This document shows positions 1 to 8,441 of a stretch of DNA of 38,345 nt, in pieces. The stretch lies in NCBI GenBank assembly GCA_016125495.1, contig WGLQ01000003.1, positions 64,001 through 102,345 of the forward strand. The letters run 5' to 3'. The stretch is from Hyphomicrobiales bacterium (GTDB lineage: Bacteria; Pseudomonadota; Alphaproteobacteria; Rhizobiales; RI-29). Each line of letters opens with the position of its first letter. Position 1 is the first letter of the stretch. Both the position numbers and the translations under genes were made by a program. The notes beneath the pieces were generated by a model, which was not told the origin of the DNA, did not search any database, and was given only the letters and a program-made list of their open reading frames with translations.

Positions 1-323
1 GCCGCCATTGCATCCCGGGTCTCGATCGAGGCCACTGCAAGTAGGCACGCGAGAAGGGTGGCGGGAACCGAGAAGTCGCCAAAAAGCTGGACAAACAGTC
101 GTCTGCGTGCCGTTCTCGCCATCGTCGCTGTCACCCTGGTTGTCGATTCCACTCCCGTCGGCCACCTGTTGAGCATCGCACTTGGGCTGCGGCGCGTCGC
201 GATTGTGGCACTTCGCGACCAAGTGGGTTGCATCGGCCAAGCGACCCGACCGCTGTGCCCCGGGAGCCACAGGGGACCCGACGGCGCCATTGGGTGGCGC
301 TGCATCTCGCCAGGTTCACGTAC
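1..323. other. Left-edge region, no supported gene
   Basis: No reading frame here looks like a recognisable protein on either strand. The stretch precedes the membrane-anchored protein starting at 324 and may hold its promoter or the end of a feature lying outside the window. I see no clear promoter hexamers, hairpin with a T-run, or repeat. Confidence 0.4.
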
Positions 324-1778
324 ATGACGTCGCTCGCTGCCATCGTGTTCATTTCGCTGCTGGTCGGCCTCGCGGCGATGGCAGGCCTCGCCGCGAGGCG
401 CGGCCTCGACGGCCAGATCGCCACGCGTCAGCCGTTGGTTCTGGTACTCGCGGCGACCGGAGCGGATGGGGCGAGGGCAACCCCGGACGTGCGACGGCGG
501 GCGCTCGAAGTGCTGCGGCGGCTCGCCGGGCGCGAATTGCTCGGCGAGAACATCGTGGTCGCTGACGGTGCCTTCGATGATCAACGGCTGGTCGGGCTGC
601 ACGCGGTCGGTGGGCGGGGCGAGAGGGCTCTGCGGCGACAGCTCATGCTCGAACTCCTGCACGGCGACGGGCCGGCCGGCGGTTGGCGCCTTCGCCCCCA
701 CGCTGAGGAACTGGCCGACGCTCGCGCGGCGGCCGAGGAAGCCGGGCACGATGAGGAGGCGGAACTCTGGTGGCGGCTGCTCGGCTGCGGGATCATCGAT
801 ATCGAAGTGCCCAAGGTCGTGGCGCCGGCCTGGTTGCGGCCGCGCGGCTCGCGGGAAGCTCGAACCGCGCGCGCGGCGGGCCATCGTGACAGGATCATCG
901 TTGCCGGGTGGATCGATAGGGTCGGTCTGCTCCGGCCAGAATTCGCCGTCGGGCGGAAACCGGGTTCTCCCGCCGGGCGACGGCCCGGTGGTTGGCGTGA
1001 ACTGGCGGATCACGTGATGGCCACGGCACCGGAAGGCCTGCCCGAAGATCGGCGGTCGGCGCCCGACTATCTGATGGCCTGGGTTCGCCTTCGTGCCGAC
1101 CTCGCCGAACCGGAGCCACGCGAGGCGGCGCACGGCGAGGCAAGCGCTGCGATCCGCGCGCACGTAGCGATCGCAGGATTGCAGAGCGCGATCACGGCAG
1201 GTGAGGACGACTGGCCGAGTGCCCTTGCCGGCATTGCTCATCTCAACTGCGCCGCAGCGCACGTCCTCATCGCAAAGGGACGGCGACGGTATCTGGAACT
1301 CCTGGCGGCGCGCGCGCATCTGCGCGAGGCGGCCGGCCGCCTCGGCGATGCGGCGATCGAGGGCGAGTGGCTGGCGCCGGGCGCCGAGGACGACGCGCAG
1401 GCGGCCCTCGCATGCCTCGAGGAGATGCTCGCGGAGCTGGAGGGTCCGCCGCCGCCAACGGATGGCGAGTTGCTGGGCGGGATAGCGCCAGTGCAGGCGA
1501 GTGGTTTGCAAGGCGACGACCCAGACCATACGGCAACGGACGACGCCAGCGCCGCGCATTGGCGCGAGACGGCCCGGTGCCTCGTCCGGATCGCTGAAGG
1601 CTCTTCCAGCGGGCAAGCGCGATCGCTGGCGGCGGAATCCGCCGGGCCGCATGAGACGGGACCACGGAGCAATGGACGGAGCGAGGACGAGGCGACCGGG
1701 GCCGTCGAGGCACCCTACGTCGTGCTCGCCGGCAGGCTCGAGCATCGCGCCATGCCCGATCGCGGCGGCGACGACTGA
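324..1778 (+). CDS. Hypothetical protein with N-terminal membrane anchor
   Basis: This 484-residue protein is not recognised. The ATG at 324 is preferred over an in-frame upstream ATG at 228 because it puts a hydrophobic segment (about residues 3-24, rich in Ala, Leu, Val and Ile) right at the N-terminus, as a signal anchor. The upstream extension is Arg/Pro-rich and looks untranslated. The body is Ala-, Arg- and Glu-rich and probably helical, with long acidic stretches around residues 120-160 and 340-400 that could be helical repeats, but I see no catalytic motif. The last 80 residues are low-complexity. It converges on bcsS with about 40 bp between stops. A cellulose or envelope role is only a guess from that neighbour. 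Composition bias leaves some doubt that the whole frame is translated. Confidence 0.5.
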   Translation: MTSLAAIVFISLLVGLAAMAGLAARRGLDGQIATRQPLVLVLAATGADGARATPDVRRRALEVLRRLAGRELLGENIVVADGAFDDQRLVGLHAVGGRGERALRRQLMLELLHGDGPAGGWRLRPHAEELADARAAAEEAGHDEEAELWWRLLGCGIIDIEVPKVVAPAWLRPRGSREARTARAAGHRDRIIVAGWIDRVGLLRPEFAVGRKPGSPAGRRPGGWRELADHVMATAPEGLPEDRRSAPDYLMAWVRLRADLAEPEPREAAHGEASAAIRAHVAIAGLQSAITAGEDDWPSALAGIAHLNCAAAHVLIAKGRRRYLELLAARAHLREAAGRLGDAAIEGEWLAPGAEDDAQAALACLEEMLAELEGPPPPTDGELLGGIAPVQASGLQGDDPDHTATDDASAAHWRETARCLVRIAEGSSSGQARSLAAESAGPHETGPRSNGRSEDEATGAVEAPYVVLAGRLEHRAMPDRGGDD

Positions 1779-1820
1779 GCCGGGAGAGCGTCGGACAGCG
1801 ACCCTGACGGCCCGACGGGC

Positions 1821-2837
1821 TCAGAACCGGGTGTGGGTGGAAATGGTCGCGTAGAGGCCTGCTTCGCCGAGCGCCCCGGCATCGAACGACACCGCCTGAG
1901 ACGCGCCGAGCGACGCACTCACCTCCTGGCCCTCGATGAGGGTGCGAAGGACCACGCCGGCGAGCAGGCCATCACTCGCCCGGTCGCCGCGCGCGATCAA
2001 TTCGAGGCCGACCGAGGTCTCGTCCAGCACCCGCCACCCACCTCTCAGGCTCGCCGCGTAGGCCGAAAAACCGGTCTCGAAGCTCGCGTCGAACTGAAGC
2101 CACCCGTCGTCACCGACATTGCGCCAGGTCTCCAGGGCAAGCCGCGCACCGAACCGGCTGCCGGAGACCTCGTTGAGGGGATCGGCGGGCGCAATCGGGT
2201 GCTGCGTCCACTGGAGGCCGAGGTAGGCGCTCGCGGTCCATGGGCCGGACGAAGCGCGATAACCGGCCGAGAGGTCGGCGACGACCGGTCGCCCCTCGAA
2301 GTCGACATCCTCGACGATAGCCGGCCGGCCGGGCCCCGGCCCGGGCCGCACCACCTCTCTGTCATATTCGTAAGCGCCGGTGCCGAGCATCGCGCGCAAA
2401 CGCCAGCCGTCCTCGAGTATCGGGCCGGCCGGCGCCCAGGTGAGCCCGCTGTAGCTGAACCAGGACTGCGGGTCGATGTTGCCGCCCGCCCAGAAGGCCC
2501 ACGAAGGGGGCTCGGGTTCGGTTGCGGCCTCCTCCTCCGGCGGCAGTGACGCAGCGGCTCCGGGGGCGGAAAGCGGTGGCAACGGCTCCGAGCGCACAAG
2601 GGAAGAAATATCGAGAGTGGGATCGGCGCCAACCGGTCCCGCATCCGACACCACGGGATGCCGCTCGCCTTCAGCGCATGCTGGAAGACCGGTGGAAAGC
2701 ACCAGAGTGGCAGCCGCCAACCAACATGCAACGAAGGGATGGTCGGACCGAAGGCATCGGGTGATCGACGCACGCGCGGGCGACCGCCGAGACGGTCCCC
2801 CCTCGCCAACCGGCCCATGCGTTACGCCGCAAACCAT
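1821..2837 (-). CDS. bcsS: Cellulose biosynthesis protein BcsS (outer-membrane beta-barrel type)
   Basis: The 338-residue product has a long basic N-terminus, a hydrophobic signal segment (about residues 34-54, ending in an AxA-like cleavage site before a Glu/Gly stretch), a Pro/Glu-rich linker to about residue 108, and then a region of alternating Gly/aromatic strands that ends in Arg-Phe, as in outer-membrane barrels. The stretch with Trp-Phe-Ser-Tyr-Ser-Gly-Leu, followed by a Gly-Pro-Ile-Leu-x-x-Gly-Trp-Arg-Leu-Arg pattern, matches my recollection of the BcsS family, found beside cellulose synthase genes in alphaproteobacteria and thought to act in cellulose export. bcsA, bcsB and bcsC are not in the window. 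The ATG at 2837 has only a weak Shine-Dalgarno, and the n-region is unusually long, so the true start may lie further in. Confidence 0.75.
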   Translation of the reverse strand: MVCGVTHGPVGEGGPSRRSPARASITRCLRSDHPFVACWLAAATLVLSTGLPACAEGERHPVVSDAGPVGADPTLDISSLVRSEPLPPLSAPGAAASLPPEEEAATEPEPPSWAFWAGGNIDPQSWFSYSGLTWAPAGPILEDGWRLRAMLGTGAYEYDREVVRPGPGPGRPAIVEDVDFEGRPVVADLSAGYRASSGPWTASAYLGLQWTQHPIAPADPLNEVSGSRFGARLALETWRNVGDDGWLQFDASFETGFSAYAASLRGGWRVLDETSVGLELIARGDRASDGLLAGVVLRTLIEGQEVSASLGASQAVSFDAGALGEAGLYATISTHTRF

Positions 2838-2923
2838 TACTCACTCGACCAGACCGCACCGACCGCTCCCCGCAGCGGCCGATCGTGAACGCAAAGGCAA
2901 TGGTCAATTGCCTCCGAGCGAGC

Positions 2924-2952
2924 ATTTGAACTCGGTAATATCGCAAGGTCAA
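2924..2952 (-). promoter_or_regulatory. Possible promoter for bcsS
   Basis: On the minus strand TTGACC (2952-2947) is followed after 17 bp by TCAAAT (2929-2924). The surrounding 110 bp is clearly AT-richer than its flanks. The -35 is good and the -10 is a four-of-six match. The start codon is about 87 bp downstream. Confidence 0.3.
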
Positions 2953-3116
2953 TAACGACGTTTCTTCGCCTCGAATATAATCTGCGCGACATTGCGAACT
3001 TTCGGGCTCCCGGCGCAGGTCCCGTTGCGGCAGGCCACGTCTCGCGCCACAACGAAGGCACGCCCGACAAGTCGCACCGGCCGGCAGTTGCCACCCGGCG
3101 CCATCCGGAGATTGCC

Positions 3117-4199
3117 GTGTCGCCGTCCTTCGAAAGCTGGCTGCGGCCAACGTCGTCGGGGCTCTACTGCGTGCCCGGCGATTTTTTCATCGACCCGCAC
3201 CGCCCGGTCGAGCGAGCGATCGTGACGCACGGGCATTCCGACCACGCTCGGCCGGGCCACACCCACGTGCTCGCCACACCCGAAACCGTTGCGATCATGC
3301 GCGCGCGGCTCGGGCCGGCGGCCGGTGGGCAACTCGAAGCGCTTTGCGTCGGGGAACGGCGCTCGCATCTCGGGGTCGATATTCGCCTCGCGCCGGCGGG
3401 CCACGTGCTCGGCAGCGCGCAGGTGGTGCTCGAATGGCGGGGCATGCGGGCGGTCGTGACCGGCGACTACAAGCGCCACGCAGACCCGACGGCGGCGCCA
3501 TTCGAGCTGGTGCGATGTCATCTGCTGGTGACCGAGGCGACGTTCGGGCTTCCGGTGTTCCGCCATGAACCCGCCGCGCACGAAATCGGGCGGTTGCTGC
3601 GCTCGCTGGCCGCCAATCCCGACCGCGCCCACCTCGTCGGCGCCTATGGGCTCGGCAAGTGCCAACGACTGATCGCCCTGCTTCGGGAGGCCGGTTACGA
3701 TCGCACGATCTGGCTGCACGGGGCGAGCGAGCGCATGTGCGAACTCTACGAGGCGTTCGGCCTCGCGCTCGGCCCACTCGCGGGCGTGACCAAAGCCGCG
3801 GGCGCCTCGTTCGCCGGCGAGATCGTGCTGGCGCCGCCCGGAGCGCTCGCCGACCGCTGGTCGCGCCGGCTCGCGGACCCGGTCACGTGTTTCGCCTCGG
3901 GCTGGATGCGGGTGCGGGGGCGGGCGCGCCAGCGGGGCGTCGAACTGCCGCTGGTCATCTCCGATCACGCGGACTGGCCGGAACTGGTGCGCACCATCGC
4001 GGAGAGCGAGGCCGAGGAGGTCTGGGTGACGCACGGGCGCGAGGAGGCGCTTTGTCACCAGGCCAGCCTGATGGGGCTCAGGGCACGGGCGCTGGCACTC
4101 GTCGGGCGCGGTGAGGAGGACGGCGACGGCGAGGGGGGTGCTCCCGGGCGCGCCGGCGGCGATGACAACGCACCGGTGCCGCCGGAGCCGAACCCATGA
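3117..4199 (+). CDS. Ligase-associated DNA exonuclease (metallo-beta-lactamase fold)
   Basis: This 360-residue protein belongs to the MBL/beta-CASP-type nucleases that accompany bacterial ATP-dependent DNA ligases. The metal site is visible: His38-x-His40-x-Asp42-His43 in a THGHSDHA motif, His96 in an AGHVLGS motif, Asp117 in a TGDYK motif, and a late SDHADW motif. The start is a GTG at 3117. No better ATG lies close upstream, and the protein begins at the usual point before a TSSGLYC motif. Its stop overlaps the ligase start by four bases (ATGA), so the two are translationally coupled. The last 35 residues are a Gly/Asp/Pro-rich tail. Its likely role is end-processing in DNA repair before sealing by the ligase. 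The family is clear; the substrate is not defined by sequence. Confidence 0.9.
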   Translation: MSPSFESWLRPTSSGLYCVPGDFFIDPHRPVERAIVTHGHSDHARPGHTHVLATPETVAIMRARLGPAAGGQLEALCVGERRSHLGVDIRLAPAGHVLGSAQVVLEWRGMRAVVTGDYKRHADPTAAPFELVRCHLLVTEATFGLPVFRHEPAAHEIGRLLRSLAANPDRAHLVGAYGLGKCQRLIALLREAGYDRTIWLHGASERMCELYEAFGLALGPLAGVTKAAGASFAGEIVLAPPGALADRWSRRLADPVTCFASGWMRVRGRARQRGVELPLVISDHADWPELVRTIAESEAEEVWVTHGREEALCHQASLMGLRARALALVGRGEEDGDGEGGAPGRAGGDDNAPVPPEPNP

Positions 4200-5872
4200 G
4201 ACGCTTTGCGGAGCTTCTCGACCGGCTCGTCTATACGCCGTCGCGCAACGGCAAACTGCGGCTGCTGACCGAATACCTTTCCTCGACACCGGACCCCGAC
4301 CGGGGGTGGGCACTCGCCGTGCTGACGGATGGTCTCGGCGGCTCGCGGCCGGTTCGGCGGCTGCTCGCCAGCCTGCTCGAAGGACGGGTCGATCCGGTGC
4401 TCGTGGCACTCTCGCGGGACTACGTCGGTGATACGGCGGAGACGGTGGCTCTGCTCTGGCCGGAGCCGGAGCGGACAGGCATCGCCCCGAACCTCACCGA
4501 TGTGGCCATGGCGCTGGCCCGCGCGGAGACGAGCGAACTCGAACGCAGTCTGGCCGGCTGGCTCGACGGCCTCGATGCGACAGGGCGATGGGCGTTGCTC
4601 AAGATGCTGACGGGAGCGCTCCGGGTCGGCGTTTCCGCCCGGCTCGCCAAGGTGGCGCTCGCCGAACTCGGCGGGCGGAACGTGACGGACATCGAAGAGG
4701 TCTGGCATTGCCTCGAGGCACCATACGGAGCGCTCTTCGATTGGCTCGAGGGGCGCGGCGCGCGTCCCGACGTGACCGATGCGCCCGTGTTCAGGCCGCT
4801 CATGCTGGCGCATCCGATCGAGGAGCGTGAACTCGCGAGCCTCGATCCAGCGCACTACCTCATCGAGTGGAAGTGGGATGGTATCCGCGTTCAGCTCGTT
4901 TCGCGAGGTGGCACGACGCGTCTCTATTCTCGCTCCGGCGACGAGATCGGCCGGAGCTTTCCGGACGTCGTCGCGCGTTGCCGCGGCGAGGTCGTGCTCG
5001 ATGGCGAACTGCTCGTGGTGCGCGATGGCGTCGTGGCGCCTTTCAACGACCTGCAGCAGCGGCTCAACCGCAAGACCGTGACCGCGCGTCTCATCGCGCG
5101 CTATCCGGCACACCTGCGGCTCTACGACATGCTGATCGAGGGCGAGGAGGACTTGCGCGGGCGGGCGCTCTCGGAACGCCGCGAGCGACTCGAGAGCTGG
5201 TTCGAGCGGCACGCTACGCCCGGCATCGACCTTTCCGAGGTCGTCGGCGCCCCGACCCTCGATGCGCTCATGTCGCTCTGGAAGGGCAGCCGCGCGGCCG
5301 GCATCGAAGGGTTGATGCTGAAGCGGCGCGGTGGGGCCTACCTGGCCGGCCGTCCCAAGGGCGAGTGGTACAAGCTGAAGCGCGCGCCGCTGACGGCGGA
5401 CGTCGTGCTGATGTATGCCCAGCGGGGCAGCGGCAAGCGCTCCTCGTTCTATTCGGATTTCACGTTCGGCGCTTGGCGGCAGGGCGCGAATGGCGAGCCC
5501 GAGCTGGTCCCGGTCGGCAAGGCCTATTCCGGCTACACTGATGACGAACTCGCGCGACTCGACAAATGGGTCCGCGAACACACGCTCGAGCGCTTCGGAC
5601 CGGTGCGTTCGGTCGCTCCGGGACTCGTGCTCGAGGTCGCGTTCGATGCCGTGCACCGATCACCACGGCACAAGTCGGGCATCGCGATGCGCTTTCCCCG
5701 TATCCATCGGCTGCGGTGGGAGAAGCCGGCCAGCGAAGCCGACCGGATCGAGATGCTGGAAGCCTTGATCGAGGCGGAAACGGGCACGACAGCGCAAGCC
5801 GGCGAGACCGGGGCACGGCGTGGGAGGACGCGTGCGAAGCCCTCCAAACCGAATGGGCCGGCAACGGAGTGA
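4196..5872 (+). CDS. ATP-dependent DNA ligase (exonuclease-coupled type)
   Basis: The 558-residue protein has the three-domain layout of LigB/eukaryotic ligase I-like enzymes: a helical DNA-binding domain (about residues 1-200), a nucleotidyltransferase domain and a C-terminal OB domain. The adenylated lysine is Lys226 in a Glu-Trp-Lys-Trp-Asp-Gly-Ile-Arg motif. A later DGELLV motif and a conserved LMLKRRGGAY stretch complete the core. The C-terminus has the FDAVHRSPRHKSG and FPRIHRLR segments typical of this family. It probably seals ends trimmed by the upstream exonuclease in a non-essential repair pathway. In many proteobacteria a DEXH helicase and a small phosphoesterase follow, but here a hairpin terminator follows instead. 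Confidence 0.93.
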   Translation: MRRFAELLDRLVYTPSRNGKLRLLTEYLSSTPDPDRGWALAVLTDGLGGSRPVRRLLASLLEGRVDPVLVALSRDYVGDTAETVALLWPEPERTGIAPNLTDVAMALARAETSELERSLAGWLDGLDATGRWALLKMLTGALRVGVSARLAKVALAELGGRNVTDIEEVWHCLEAPYGALFDWLEGRGARPDVTDAPVFRPLMLAHPIEERELASLDPAHYLIEWKWDGIRVQLVSRGGTTRLYSRSGDEIGRSFPDVVARCRGEVVLDGELLVVRDGVVAPFNDLQQRLNRKTVTARLIARYPAHLRLYDMLIEGEEDLRGRALSERRERLESWFERHATPGIDLSEVVGAPTLDALMSLWKGSRAAGIEGLMLKRRGGAYLAGRPKGEWYKLKRAPLTADVVLMYAQRGSGKRSSFYSDFTFGAWRQGANGEPELVPVGKAYSGYTDDELARLDKWVREHTLERFGPVRSVAPGLVLEVAFDAVHRSPRHKSGIAMRFPRIHRLRWEKPASEADRIEMLEALIEAETGTTAQAGETGARRGRTRAKPSKPNGPATE

Positions 5873-6012
5873 TGCGACCGAGCGGCAACCCGCGAACGGT
5901 GCTCAGCGGTTGCAATCCGGCCACAGCTGGGGCATTCTTTCGAGGCGGGATGGCTCCCCCCTGAAGTCACCTCGCAAAGTCCGTCTCGATGGACTTCTCT
6001 CCGGGCTGGACG

Positions 6013-6040
6013 GGCCGCGCGCGTCATGCGCGCGGCCTTT
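6013..6040 (+). terminator. Rho-independent-type terminator after the DNA ligase
   Basis: A perfect 10-bp stem (6013-6022 with 6028-6037, almost all G/C) closes a 5-nt loop (GTCAT) and is followed by TTTCGCTTCC. The T-run is short, so termination may be partial. It lies 140 bp after the ligase stop and reads in the same direction. Confidence 0.7.
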
Positions 6041-6120
6041 CGCTTCCTCGGGAGGCCCTACCTATGCCCCCCCCTCGCGATCACCCCGCTCCGCGGGGCA
6101 ACGGCGATTCCGGCTGGAAC

Positions 6121-7284
6121 TCACGAGGCTTCTGGGATCGCCCGCCGCGCGGCCGCGATCGACTGGCGCGCGCCCGGCTTGGTTTCGCCCGCCAGTTCGC
6201 GCACGCGCGCCAAGCACTGCGCCGCCTTCAGGTGCTGAAGGTAGGGCTGCCAGATGCCCGACCAAACCGCTTCGGCGCCTTCGGCGGGTTCCGCCTTGAA
6301 CGGCAGGATCGCCTGCGAGCCGAGCCAGGCATAGGCAGCCTGCCAGACGCGTGCGGGAACGCGGGCATTGCTCGGACCGCGCAGTTGTTCGATCTGGGGC
6401 ATCGCCCCGTCGTCGCCGTGCGGCGTCAGCTCGAGGTTGGCAACGGGCCGTCCGTCACGGCGGACCGAGAAGACGCGCACGTTGCCGGAGCGCACTGGGG
6501 CGGCGTACTGGTCGAGGCAGTTGCCCATGGCGTCCGCCTCGGCGAGGAAATCCGCCAGGCTGGCGAGGGGAACGAAACTGTAGCCGAGCGCCTCGCCCGG
6601 GCGCACCCAAGTGCTGGTGATGCCATTGCCGAGGGCGACGGCGAGTTCGATACGGCGGCGCCATGCGCGCGCCTCGTCATAGGCGCGGCGGATCCCCATC
6701 TGGTCGTCGAAGGGGACTTTGATCAAGCATCCCCCGGGGGTCTCTCGGTGCGCACTGAACCAGGCATATGCCGCGAGCAGGGTGAAGGGGGCCGGAAAAA
6801 GCCGGCGGAAGGGAAATCGCGTTTGACGGCCGACCCAGCATGCATAGCCCTCGTCGCAGGCCTGGTAGGCATAGGCGATGCGTTCGAGCCAGTGTCCCGC
6901 CTCGATCGGAGCCTGCGGAATGGCATTGCCGACGCGGCGCAAGAAATCCTCGCTGTCGGGCAGTTCCGGTATCGGGTTCTGGAAGGCGGCGGCGGGTAGG
7001 CGGCGGAGCCAGTAGGGCAGGCCCAGCGCCTCGGCCGCCTCGCGCAGCGATGAGCCGTCCTCGATCATCATGAAGCAGCGTTCGCGCGCTTCCGGCGACG
7101 CATAGCCCGTCGCCAGCGCAAAGAGCATGGCAGGGAAGGATTCCGCGAGATCCTCGGCCCGTGAGGAGCAACTGGTCAAGGCCGCGATGTAGCGCCGGTA
7201 GGCCGGCCTGAAGCGCGTGATCCGCTCGCTCCGCGCATGGCCGAGGGGCGCGCCCTCGACAATTCGGGTGGCCTCGATCGTCAC
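6121..7284 (-). CDS. PcfJ-like protein
   Basis: This 387-residue protein carries the hallmark of the PcfJ-like family in its C-terminal half: a Met253-Gly-Asn-Cys256-Leu-x-x-Tyr motif, then a gap and a Val-Phe-Ser-Val-Arg-x-x-Gly-x-Pro-x-x-x-Leu-Glu-Leu strand pair. The GTG at 7284 is chosen because an AAGAGG Shine-Dalgarno (7296-7291) sits six bases upstream. The longer in-frame start at 7383 falls inside the -35 box of a promoter-like sequence. PcfJ was named from an enterococcal conjugative plasmid, and homologues are scattered through phages, plasmids and chromosomes without an assigned biochemical role. I infer none here. It is monocistronic and shows no visible signal peptide or membrane span. 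Confidence 0.65.
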   Translation of the reverse strand: MTIEATRIVEGAPLGHARSERITRFRPAYRRYIAALTSCSSRAEDLAESFPAMLFALATGYASPEARERCFMMIEDGSSLREAAEALGLPYWLRRLPAAAFQNPIPELPDSEDFLRRVGNAIPQAPIEAGHWLERIAYAYQACDEGYACWVGRQTRFPFRRLFPAPFTLLAAYAWFSAHRETPGGCLIKVPFDDQMGIRRAYDEARAWRRRIELAVALGNGITSTWVRPGEALGYSFVPLASLADFLAEADAMGNCLDQYAAPVRSGNVRVFSVRRDGRPVANLELTPHGDDGAMPQIEQLRGPSNARVPARVWQAAYAWLGSQAILPFKAEPAEGAEAVWSGIWQPYLQHLKAAQCLARVRELAGETKPGARQSIAAARRAIPEAS

Positions 7285-7724
7285 GCGGTACCTCTTACGC
7301 CTACTGCTCGCAACACATGCGTCCACATGACGCGCAGTGATACTAGCGCACTCATTATGGCGAAAGCACGCTATCTCTTGCAACTCCGTGAATATCTATA
7401 CCATAGCCGGCTCGCAAGATCGGCGAAGGGCCGGTGACGTAAACCCATGCCGTGCAAGCGAAACCGAGCGCAATCCAGGATTGACGAGTTGTCGATACAG
7501 AATTCATCGCCCGGTCTCGACACTCGCGTCTTGGGTATACTCGAGGTGTCGATATGGCACGGCCGCCTGTAACAGCATTCAACCTGCGCAACAGATTCAT
7601 GAGAAGGACGAAGCGCTGCCATCGGTCGGACACACGTCGTCGTGTCGGCGCGGGATCCACGCGGCAACGGGACATGCGGCGGCCCGGCGACCGTACCCGC
7701 GCTTTCCGCAGCGCGAGCGGTCAA
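7285..7724. other. Gene-free 440-bp spacer
   Basis: This separates the PcfJ-like gene start from the 3' end of the GT2 gene, both on the minus strand. It is AT-richer than its surroundings and carries the PcfJ promoter candidate. It also holds a 7-bp inverted repeat (TCGACAC at 7517-7523, GTGTCGA at 7546-7552) around a TATACT. I see no coding frame with normal composition and no terminator for the polysaccharide arm. Confidence 0.5.
7354..7383 (-). promoter_or_regulatory. Sigma-70-like promoter for the PcfJ-like gene
   Basis: On the minus strand TTGCAA (7383-7378) is separated by 18 bp from CATAAT (7359-7354). Each hexamer has five and four to five consensus bases respectively. The GTG start is about 70 bp downstream. 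Confidence 0.5.
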
Positions 7725-8441
7725 CTAGCGGTGGTAGCCGCGACGTCTGGCACGCGAGAAGAGCGCAAAACGGGTGATCGTGAAGAGGATTTTATAACCG
7801 GCGAGCACGGTGCCCTTGACGGTGCCCGAAACCTTGGAAACGCCGATCCGGGCACGATAGTCGACCGGAACCTCGAGCGTGCGCAGGCCGCGCTCAGCGG
7901 CGCGAATCTGCATCTCCACCGTCCAGCCGTAATTTCGATCCGCCATCCGCAGCCCGTCGAGGGCACCACGGGCGATGGCGCGGAAAGGACCGAGGTCGGT
8001 GTGCCGCACCCCCCAGATGAGCCGCATGAGCCAGCAGGCCAGCCGGTTGCCGAAAATCTGCTGGGGCGTGAGGGAGCCCGGCTCCCTGCGACCGAGAGCG
8101 CGCGAGCCGATGACGAAATCGGCATCGCCCCGCGCAATCGGATCGACGAGGTCCGCCATGGCCTCGGCATGATCGGCATGATCGCCGTCGATGAAGACGA
8201 TGATGTCGGCCGTCGCGGTCTCGGCCATGCCTCTGAGGCAGGCGCTGCCGTAGCCACGCGCCGGCTCGAGGACGACCTCGGCCCCGGCCGCGAGCGCAAC
8301 GTCGCCGGTGCGGTCGCGCGAGCCATTGTCGACGACGACGATGCGATCCACCCAGGCCGGGATGTCCGCAATGACGCGGGCGATCGCCTTTTCCTCGTCG
8401 AGGGCCGGGATGATGACGGCAACGGTCCTAGCGAGGCGCAT
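7725..8441 (-). CDS. Family 2 glycosyltransferase (polyprenyl-phosphate sugar synthase-like)
   Basis: The 238-residue protein opens with a VAVIIPALDEE motif and a VVVDNGSRDRT motif, followed by a DGDHADH metal-binding segment near residue 94. This is the GT-A fold of dolichol-phosphate-mannose-synthase-like enzymes. The ATG at 8441 is chosen over upstream in-frame ATGs because an AAAGGAG lies four bases before it. The start overlaps the last codons of the upstream membrane glycosyltransferase by 14 bp, so the two are probably co-translated. This pairing suggests that the GT2 enzyme makes a polyprenyl-phosphate sugar donor and the membrane enzyme uses it. No C-terminal membrane anchor is obvious. 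Confidence 0.85.
   Translation of the reverse strand: MRLARTVAVIIPALDEEKAIARVIADIPAWVDRIVVVDNGSRDRTGDVALAAGAEVVLEPARGYGSACLRGMAETATADIIVFIDGDHADHAEAMADLVDPIARGDADFVIGSRALGRREPGSLTPQQIFGNRLACWLMRLIWGVRHTDLGPFRAIARGALDGLRMADRNYGWTVEMQIRAAERGLRTLEVPVDYRARIGVSKVSGTVKGTVLAGYKILFTITRFALFSRARRRGYHR

Noticed and set aside
2949-4409. A 486-codon minus-strand frame opposite the exonuclease gene
   Set aside because: The plus-strand exonuclease has a full metal-binding motif set. The opposite frame has none.
7517-7552. Inverted repeat TCGACAC/GTGTCGA around TATACT, considered as a promoter with operator
   Set aside because: No -35 hexamer at a workable distance and no gene in the right place downstream on the plus strand.
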